From Micrococcaceae bacterium UBA7136 (GTDB taxonomy: Bacteria > Actinomycetota > Actinomycetes > Actinomycetales > Micrococcaceae): DNA of 12,733 nt. The position numbers and the translations under genes are program-made. Below the pieces are notes generated by a model, which searched no databases, was not told the origin of the DNA, and was given only the letters and a program-made list of their open reading frames with translations. The number at the start of each line of letters is the position of its first letter. The first letter of the stretch is position 1. The stretch spans positions 1 to 12,733 of the forward strand of contig DKXC01000128.1 in NCBI GenBank assembly GCA_002492045.1, given 5' to 3'. Below are positions 1 through 5,233 of the stretch, piece by piece.

Positions 1-21
1 CCTCTAGTCCCAGGTAGACTT
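1..21 (+). CRISPR. 3' part of the last CRISPR repeat of an array left of the window
   Basis: The first ten bases (CCTCTAGTCC) are the exact reverse complement of the tracrRNA anti-repeat core at 158-167 (GGACTAGAGG). A second block, AGACT at 16-20, can pair with AGTCT at 141-145, leaving internal loops. The tail CCCAGGTAGACTT resembles the end of the C. diphtheriae type II-C repeat as I remember it (CCCTGATAGACTT). If the missing 5' end mirrors the remaining 15 anti-repeat bases (168-182), the repeat would be 36 nt, the usual type II length, ending at about position 21. The array would then be transcribed on the + strand with its body outside the window. Only one partial unit is visible, so this rests on complementarity to the tracrRNA and not on repetition. 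Confidence 0.6.
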
Positions 22-54
22 AAATAACTGAATAAAATACCTTGTCAGATCAGC

Positions 55-80
55 TTTAAGGCGATTTTTTCGGCCTTAAA
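55..80. repeat. Inverted repeat between CRISPR repeat and tracrRNA
   Basis: TTTAAGGC (55-62) and GCCTTAAA (73-80) form a perfect 8-bp stem around a 10-nt loop containing six T. It lies about 35 bp beyond the putative last repeat and upstream of the tracrRNA. There is no T-run after the stem on either strand, so it is not a convincing intrinsic terminator. It could close the array transcript or bind a protein; its function is unknown. The rest of 22-130 shows no gene and no clear -35/-10 pair for the tracrRNA. Confidence 0.4.
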
Positions 81-129
81 AACGGTTCGACACGGCCCTC
101 TACTAGGCCAAATGACTCCGTCAGATAGA

Positions 130-255
130 GAAAATCTGCTAGTCTGGTTCTAGTTAAGGACTAGAGGTGAAGTGTTCCTAACAAGCTTCCACAGCAATGT
201 GGATGTTGATTTATCAGCCGCCGCAACCCTTCACGGGTGCGGCGGCTATGTTTTT
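130..255 (+). ncRNA. tracrRNA of the type II-C CRISPR-Cas9 system
   Basis: This is the trans-activating RNA that pairs with crRNA repeats and is held by Cas9. The visible architecture, in order, is as follows. The anti-repeat (about 141-182) has a 10-bp perfect match to the repeat fragment at 1-10. A linker AAGC (183-186) follows. The nexus hairpin TCCACA-GCAA-TGTGGA (188-203) has a GNRA-type tetraloop. TGTTGAT (204-210) comes next, then a GC-rich terminator hairpin (216-247) and T5. The AAGC / small hairpin / TGTTGAT / GC hairpin order closely parallels the C. diphtheriae Cas9 tracrRNA as I recall it. The gene is convergent with cas2 and lies between the array and the cas operon. The 5' end is not defined by the sequence; 130 is an estimate, and no strong promoter is visible upstream. 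The 3' end at the T-run is well supported. Confidence 0.85.
216..255 (+). terminator. Intrinsic terminator of the tracrRNA
   Basis: AGCCGCCGC (216-224) pairs with GCGGCGGCT (239-247). After a one-base bulge (A225), ACCC (226-229) pairs with GGGT (235-238) around a 5-nt loop. The 13-bp stem is followed by ATG and then TTTTT (251-255), a classic rho-independent terminator on the + strand. It also forms the last hairpin of the mature tracrRNA. Confidence 0.9.
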
Positions 256-263
256 AACTAGCG

Positions 264-278
264 TCCTGGACTAGAAGG
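264..278. repeat. Degenerate second anti-repeat-like element
   Basis: The + strand reads TCCTGGACTAGAAGG. Its reverse complement, CCTTCTAGTCCAGGA, matches the repeat fragment at 1-14 (CCTCTAGTCCCAGG) with one inserted and one missing base. It lies 9 bases after the T-run of the tracrRNA terminator and 29 bp from the end of cas2. It may be a decayed repeat in inverted orientation or a relic of tracrRNA duplication. A chance match is possible at this length. No gene is seen between 256 and 306. Confidence 0.4.
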
Positions 279-306
279 CCGCCCCTCTCCAGACCAAGGG
301 ACATCC

Positions 307-624
307 TTAGAAGATCATGAGCTGTTCAGGCGGCGCCTCGGGCTTTTTCTTCTTCGGCCCCATAAACATGATGGTTGAAGCCCACTGTATATCCGAAATC
401 TTCAGAACCCAAACCTGCCCGCCCACCGGAACATTCATCTTCAGAGAACCTAGATCCCGCTCCGTCGAGTTACTGTTCAGATAGTACTTGCAATAGACAC
501 TCAGCTGAATCCGATCAAAACCCCTATCCTTGAGCAGATTACGGTATTGGGTAGCCCGCCGGGTCTGCTCCTTAGTTTTGACAGGCAAGTCAAACATCAC
601 TAAAAGCCACATGGGTTTAGCCAT
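307..624 (-). CDS. cas2: CRISPR-associated endoribonuclease/integration subunit Cas2
   Basis: This is a 105-residue protein of the Cas2 family. In the family, a Cas2 dimer bridges two Cas1 dimers to form the spacer-integration complex. The N-terminal strand MWLLVMFDLP (residues 5-14) carries the conserved aspartate D12. It is followed by the helix rich in Arg/Lys and Gln, and then by the GFDRIQLSVYCKYY segment typical of type II Cas2. I chose the ATG at 622-624 over an upstream in-frame ATG at 708. It places the Cas2 fold at the N-terminus, and the longer frame would run deep into cas1. The start overlaps the cas1 stop in ATGGCTAA (8 bp), implying translational coupling. It is the last gene of the cas9-cas1-cas2 operon and ends 51 bp from the convergent tracrRNA terminator. 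The C-terminus (KKKKPEAPPEQ) is basic and then proline-rich. Confidence 0.94.
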   Translation of the reverse strand: MAKPMWLLVMFDLPVKTKEQTRRATQYRNLLKDRGFDRIQLSVYCKYYLNSNSTERDLGSLKMNVPVGGQVWVLKISDIQWASTIMFMGPKKKKPEAPPEQLMIF

Positions 625-1528
625 CCTCAGCCTCAACAGACTCTTCAGCTTCGAGGCCACAGACAGGGACAGAAAGAATCTCCCGTTCCCCTTCCACATA
701 GAGAGCAAAGTTCTGACAGAGCCGTTCTAGCGAGGTCCGCACAGTCACATCGCCGTCCCCAGCTTTTTCTTCTAACACAGCAGCTAACCTAGATTTTTCA
801 GTAGGGCCAAGCTCAGAAGAACCCTCTGCAAGCAAGCCCAGAACCAGCCTGTCTACAACGGGCCGAAAGGGCTCAATGAGATCATCTGCGAGCGCAAAAA
901 CGTTTCCCCGGTTCCGGTGAAAAAGGGACAAGGTCGGGGACAGGCCAGTAGCAACAATCCGGGTTAAGACCCTACCTCGCAGAATCGTATAACCATAGTT
1001 GAGGAGCCCATTCACCAGATCATCCGCGTTAGGGTCCCGATAGAAACGCTGATCTGAAAGATAATGCTCCCAGTAAAGGCGAGCAGCCTGAGCTTCCACA
1101 TTAGAAGGGTCCCCTGAACGCACCTTCTTAGCCAGATCCTCCAAGCGAGCAGCCACCACAGGGTTATGTAGGCTCAGAACCTTAGCCTGTCCACGGATTT
1201 TTGCCTTGATAATACGCATCCAGGCATTCTTACGGCGAGGTAAACTCAACTGCGCCTGAGCCTCATGGCGGGCAAAAACCCGGGTATTCTCTGACCAGTG
1301 GTAAAGAACTGAGATAGGCTGGTTACGCCAGTCGCAGATAGCCATAGCCACGTCAAAACGTTCTAGCCCAGCAACGAGACCGTATCCCCAGGTACAGGCT
1401 TGGCCTACCAGGATAAAATCCACTTCAGCAAGTGGCGCACTCCGCTCCCCTACCTTGATTCGCCCCCTCTCGTAAGAAAGGAAACCCTCATAGGCCGTTA
1501 GATCAAGAATGCGCCACTTGCTATCCAT
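617..1528 (-). CDS. cas1: CRISPR-associated integrase Cas1 (type II-C)
   Basis: This is the 303-residue Cas1 integrase that, with Cas2, inserts new spacers at the array. Candidate metal-binding catalytic residues are E145 in NVEAQAARLYW, H204 in SLFHRNRGN and E219 in DLIEPFRP. Their spacing and context match the E/H/E triad known from type II Cas1 proteins. The N-terminal beta-rich part (1-75) is followed by the helical catalytic lobe, and the length is normal for type II Cas1. The ATG at 1528 follows the cas9 stop by 3 bp and is preceded by a GGAAGG ribosome binding site inside the end of cas9. The stop overlaps the start of cas2. The C-terminal tail is acidic (EAEESVEAEDG). No csn2 or cas4 accompanies it, so this is the minimal II-C adaptation set. 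Confidence 0.96.
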   Translation of the reverse strand: MDSKWRILDLTAYEGFLSYERGRIKVGERSAPLAEVDFILVGQACTWGYGLVAGLERFDVAMAICDWRNQPISVLYHWSENTRVFARHEAQAQLSLPRRKNAWMRIIKAKIRGQAKVLSLHNPVVAARLEDLAKKVRSGDPSNVEAQAARLYWEHYLSDQRFYRDPNADDLVNGLLNYGYTILRGRVLTRIVATGLSPTLSLFHRNRGNVFALADDLIEPFRPVVDRLVLGLLAEGSSELGPTEKSRLAAVLEEKAGDGDVTVRTSLERLCQNFALYVEGEREILSVPVCGLEAEESVEAEDG

Positions 1529-1531
1529 GAT

Positions 1532-4500
1532 TTAGCCTTCCAGCTTCTCTACAATAGCCCGGCTAATATCCAAAGACCTTGCTTCCTGCTGGCCCCGCCA
1601 GACCGGTGCCCCCAGGTAGTTGCGTCGCAGAACCTTGGTTCCTTCCGCACCTAGAATTTTTCCTACGGTAACAAATGCGCCCTTTTCCAGGACCTTACGA
1701 ATAAGCTGGTAATTCTCCAGACCCAAGGCTTCCTCGCTGTAACTTTCAGGAATCTCTTCGTAAGAAAGCAAGATAGGACGTAACCGCAAGCGACGATTAT
1801 CGTAGAACCCGTCGACCCTCCAGCGATTCTCAGGAATCAGATTAATAAACCTGCCCAGTTCGTCATTTTCCTGCAGGTAAGACTCAATCTTTATTTCGAT
1901 TTCGTCCCCCTGGGTAATCCAACCAATCTCTCGGGCCTCACCACTCTCAATCTTCTTACGCAGAGTGTCCTTCATATCCCGGTAAGACTGAGAACCAGGA
2001 TGGATAGGCACAGTCAAGGCGTTCTTTGTGCCGTAGGTTCTGAAGAGCCAAGGGAACTCTGCACCAAAGACGCGCAACATACCAATCTCAGTGCCCTTCT
2101 TAGTGGGCCAGGTATAAAGGCGAGCGTGGTGCAGAGAGTCACCAATCTTTACGGCACCTGTCCCAGCCAGAATTGAAGCTGCTGCTTCAGGGAAGAGCTT
2201 AATCTCCTGGTCAGCTTGAAGTACCTTCCCCTCCACAGTTAGAGAACGCTGAGGGTCTTCTTCAAGAGTCTTGGAGCGTCCTAGCAAATCCAGCAGGCCA
2301 AGATAAATATCTGGGTCAACAACACGCGCAATCTCTTTGCTGCTCCAGCTACCGCCCAGATACATCATATCTAGGGATGAAAGCGTGTCCTTGTGGACCG
2401 AACCGTTTCTAGGAGTCAAACGCAGAGGATTAATGACGGGGATAGAGTCCTCTGCAATGGCCTCAGCCAGCAAGTCTGCGAGCACATAAGACTTTTGCTT
2501 CCAGACCAAGAACTTCTCTTGAGCCTCGCCCCCAAGACCGGTAAATTCTCGCCACCTGGTATCGTCCTGATTCTCCCGGCGTTTAAGCCTATCCTCCCGG
2601 TAAATCAAGTTCCGCTGAGCCAAGGTACGAGCTACTGAAAGATCCAAAACAGTCATAACAGCCGCATCCACCGCATGATGGCGCACATCAAAGCGGTTTT
2701 TATCCCGCTGCCCGCGCAGAAGAATCTGCTCATCGATGCCACCAGCCCTGCGGGCTTCACGGGTTAAGGCTCCAGCGTAGACATCAATAAAGGTGAAGTC
2801 GTCGTCCCCTCGTACCAAACCACGGCTGGTGTTAAAGTAAGTCTCCAAGCGATGACGGATTGCTACCGCAGAGTAGGCTGTAGATTCTAGTGATTGCTCA
2901 TCAATGGGTTCGTCTTCTTCAGTTTGCCGAAGGCGGCGCGCAATCTGAGCCTTAAGCTTTCTGCCAGCAACCCCCTTATAAACGACCTTATCGAAAGACC
3001 AGAGACGATTGAGGACATCGTCCAGAGAAACACCTTCCCTGCTGGTCTGTTCAGCCCAAACTGCAAAAGTTTTCCGCCCCTTATCAGCGTTACAGCCCCG
3101 GCAGACCGCAACCAAATTATCAATCTTGGAAGAACCGCCACCAGCACGGGGAACAATATGATCAAGCTCTGCTGTGGCAGTAGTAATCATAGTCCCGCAG
3201 TAAAGGCACTTGCAGTCCTGGTTCTGCACCACTCGGTGACGACGCACATCAGCACGGGTAGGGCTAGTTATACCGTCAGCACGTAGCTCTTCTCTTATCC
3301 GTTCATTCGCGTCTCGGTTTCGTTGGATTTCCCGCAAAACCTCGTGCCGCTGAGTCGGCCCCATCAAGGCAGTTCGGGCATGCTCAATCACAATACGATC
3401 AGGCTTACCCCATTTACGTTCACAGGCCATCACAAAGCGACGAACAATGGTCAGCACACGGTCAACAGCAGGCTGGCCTGTAGGCTCATGCAGGTTCTCG
3501 CGAGGAGGCTGCCAGGAATCATCAACACCAAATACTTCCTTACGGGCAGTATGCAGATCAGACTGATGCTCCTCCATATACTGGTTAAGGTCGTTCAGAG
3601 ATTGGATACTGTAAGCAGCCCTGCCAGACTCAAAATCTAGCCCTTCTAGCTTTTCACGTTCCTTCTCAGGCCAACTCTCAAAAATAGCACTCAAACCGCT
3701 TTCATCAGCGGCAGCAGTAGCCTCTTCTGTGGGGTCGCTGAGGAAGATAATCAGCAAGGAACGAAGAGAAACATCAGCAGAGTTCCACCACTGCATAGCC
3801 TCTGATTTTTTAGGCAGGGCACGAGTGAAAACAGAGGTCGAGTGGTTATAGGGTGCCTTATTAAGGCGCACATCATCTATAACCGGAGCCACTAGACGAG
3901 TGGGCTCCACCCCAATCTGTTCTGCCACATCGCCCCAAGTAGGAGGCTGTTTATCTGCGTAATTCATCAGATAGTTGACCGCTGCAATGTGCTGGCCGCT
4001 AGTAAGAGGAACCTTTTCTCGTCCCTCCCTTACCCTCAGGTTTGCAACAGCCTGCCTAATCCTGAACTCCGTAAATTCCAGAGAGGCACGAGGGGCTCTA
4101 GGCAGATGGTGACGGCCGGGCAGGGGGTCACGCCCTACATTTTGGGCTGGTACATAAGGCCGAACCTGCTCAAAGAGAGCGCGAGCAAGCTCCTCATAGT
4201 GAGAGACTGGAAGCCCCTGAACCTGCCATATCTTTTTCACCTCAGCAAGCAGGTCTTCCTGACGTACCTTGCTTCCCAGAACTGCCCTGACGCCTTCCTG
4301 GTGGTGTAGACCATTGGGCTTCTTCTTAATATCCCTGGTGCGTGGGCGAAGCAGAATATCAGGTGAAGCAGCCAGGGAACCCAGTTCTCCCACCGTTGTC
4401 TGGTCTGTAATATAACCAGGCCAAAGCAGGCGAGCATGGTTAAGATTCTCCACCATGGTCTCTGAAGGAACAGGAGCTGAATCCAGCTGCCCAAACTGCC

Positions 4501-4930
4501 ACCAGGGGTTACGCCAGCCCCGATGCCGGGCCATATGGCGAAGAGCTCGCACTAGGTGGTCTGCTTGCTCTGCCTTATCTTCAATTTTTTGGCTGGTGAG
4601 CAGGGCACGCGACTTCCAGGCCTGATAGGTCTGAGCCTCTTCCCCTTCAGGCAGGGGATAACCGAGCTCTAGCAGTTTCAGGTCAAGCTTCTTAAGCCTT
4701 TCCTTGCGACGCTTCCGCAGACGTCTCACCCGACGGGCTACACCCGCAGTTTCTTTACGGGACTTAGGACTCTTATTCTGAGTGGGATCTAGACCGCCAT
4801 CATGCCGGTAGGTCACCATAGCTAGTTTGCGAAGAGGAAAACCGGCATCATCAAACTCAAAGGCCGCAAGGCCAACTGAGCGGTCTCCTACATCGATGCC
4901 AATGCGATACTTGGTAGCTTCCTGAGTCAT
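1532..4930 (-). CDS. cas9: Type II-C RNA-guided endonuclease Cas9
   Basis: This is an 1132-residue Cas9, the effector that cuts DNA matching the crRNA. RuvC-I is YRIGIDVGDRSVG with D13. An Arg/Lys-rich bridge helix spans about 58-82. The helical recognition lobe runs to about 480. RuvC-II is RIVIEHAR with E516. The HNH domain (about 560-625) contains DHIVPRAGGG with H591 and NLVAVCRGCNADKG with N605 and N614. RuvC-III is HHAVDA with H752 and D755. A C-terminal WED/PAM-interacting region follows from about 830. All catalytic residues are present. Two CxxC pairs flank the HNH core (C575/C578 and C610/C613), matching the zinc-binding site known in A. naeslundii Cas9. Segments such as RHIARHRGWRNP-like, FGVDDSW and HHARIY-like also follow that protein. 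The size is usual for II-C. The ATG at 4930 has a strong GGAGGAGG ribosome binding site 5 bases upstream. It is the first gene of the operon. The PAM cannot be read from the sequence. Confidence 0.98.
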   Translation of the reverse strand: MTQEATKYRIGIDVGDRSVGLAAFEFDDAGFPLRKLAMVTYRHDGGLDPTQNKSPKSRKETAGVARRVRRLRKRRKERLKKLDLKLLELGYPLPEGEEAQTYQAWKSRALLTSQKIEDKAEQADHLVRALRHMARHRGWRNPWWQFGQLDSAPVPSETMVENLNHARLLWPGYITDQTTVGELGSLAASPDILLRPRTRDIKKKPNGLHHQEGVRAVLGSKVRQEDLLAEVKKIWQVQGLPVSHYEELARALFEQVRPYVPAQNVGRDPLPGRHHLPRAPRASLEFTEFRIRQAVANLRVREGREKVPLTSGQHIAAVNYLMNYADKQPPTWGDVAEQIGVEPTRLVAPVIDDVRLNKAPYNHSTSVFTRALPKKSEAMQWWNSADVSLRSLLIIFLSDPTEEATAAADESGLSAIFESWPEKEREKLEGLDFESGRAAYSIQSLNDLNQYMEEHQSDLHTARKEVFGVDDSWQPPRENLHEPTGQPAVDRVLTIVRRFVMACERKWGKPDRIVIEHARTALMGPTQRHEVLREIQRNRDANERIREELRADGITSPTRADVRRHRVVQNQDCKCLYCGTMITTATAELDHIVPRAGGGSSKIDNLVAVCRGCNADKGRKTFAVWAEQTSREGVSLDDVLNRLWSFDKVVYKGVAGRKLKAQIARRLRQTEEDEPIDEQSLESTAYSAVAIRHRLETYFNTSRGLVRGDDDFTFIDVYAGALTREARRAGGIDEQILLRGQRDKNRFDVRHHAVDAAVMTVLDLSVARTLAQRNLIYREDRLKRRENQDDTRWREFTGLGGEAQEKFLVWKQKSYVLADLLAEAIAEDSIPVINPLRLTPRNGSVHKDTLSSLDMMYLGGSWSSKEIARVVDPDIYLGLLDLLGRSKTLEEDPQRSLTVEGKVLQADQEIKLFPEAAASILAGTGAVKIGDSLHHARLYTWPTKKGTEIGMLRVFGAEFPWLFRTYGTKNALTVPIHPGSQSYRDMKDTLRKKIESGEAREIGWITQGDEIEIKIESYLQENDELGRFINLIPENRWRVDGFYDNRRLRLRPILLSYEEIPESYSEEALGLENYQLIRKVLEKGAFVTVGKILGAEGTKVLRRNYLGAPVWRGQQEARSLDISRAIVEKLEG

Positions 4931-4935
4931 GACTG

Positions 4936-4996
4936 CCTCCTCCAGGACAGTAGTGGAGTTCCCTCCAAGTATATGCCCAAACTAGACGCAAACCAC
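4936..4996 (-). promoter_or_regulatory. Promoter and ribosome binding site of the cas9-cas1-cas2 operon
   Basis: On the - strand, GGAGGAGG (4943-4936) lies 5 bases before the cas9 ATG, a near-perfect Shine-Dalgarno that fixes the start. About 25 bases further up is TATACT (4973-4968), a good -10 box. At a 17-base spacing the -35 position reads GTGGTT (4996-4991), which is only weakly like the consensus. Transcription would begin near 4961. An AT-rich tract at 5047-5075 lies further upstream. The -10 assignment is by eye and unproven. Confidence 0.5.
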
Positions 4997-5105
4997 AGCA
5001 TATTCTCGGCGTGGCTAGCTTAAAATGCTCTTATCCAAACTCGGCCACTTTTTATTTAAAATTATAAAAATCGTGAGTTAGATAATCTCCGCGCCCCAAG
5101 TACAA

Positions 5106-5147
5106 GGTAAGCCCCCCAGCTTCCAGAAGAACTTGGGGGGCTTTACC
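5106..5147 (-). terminator. Terminator-like hairpin downstream of the short GDH gene
   Basis: GGTAAGCCCCCCA (5106-5118) pairs with TGGGGGGC (5134-5141) and TTACC (5143-5147). This gives a 13-bp stem with one bulged T and a 15-nt loop, about 87 bp beyond the stop of the leftward GDH gene. The U-rich tail on the - strand is weak (TTGTACTT), so termination efficiency is uncertain. It separates the GDH transcript from the cas operon promoter. The remaining DNA between 4997 and 5233 contains no gene I can support. Confidence 0.7.
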
Positions 5148-5233
5148 CTAGCTGACCGTAGAGTTAGTCAAGGCGAACCAGGCAAAAGGCTAAAACTGCC
5201 GGTAATCGCAGCAGGAAAGTCGAAGGAGACCCC

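Noticed and set aside
97..109. CCTCTACTAGGCC as another degenerate CRISPR repeat
   Set aside because: Only the first six bases match the repeat fragment in order, which is too little to separate from chance.
86..126. tracrRNA promoter using TTCGAC (86-91) as the -35
   Set aside because: No acceptable -10 box is found 16-18 bases downstream, so the promoter could not be assigned.
625..708. Longer cas2 reading frame starting at 708
   Set aside because: The extra 28 residues overlap cas1 coding sequence out of frame and precede the conserved Cas2 N-terminal strand. The ATG at 624, overlapping the cas1 stop, is the natural start.
2887..3286. Long frames on both strands inside cas9
   Set aside because: They are shadow frames over the strongly supported HNH/RuvC-III coding region and show no independent protein features.
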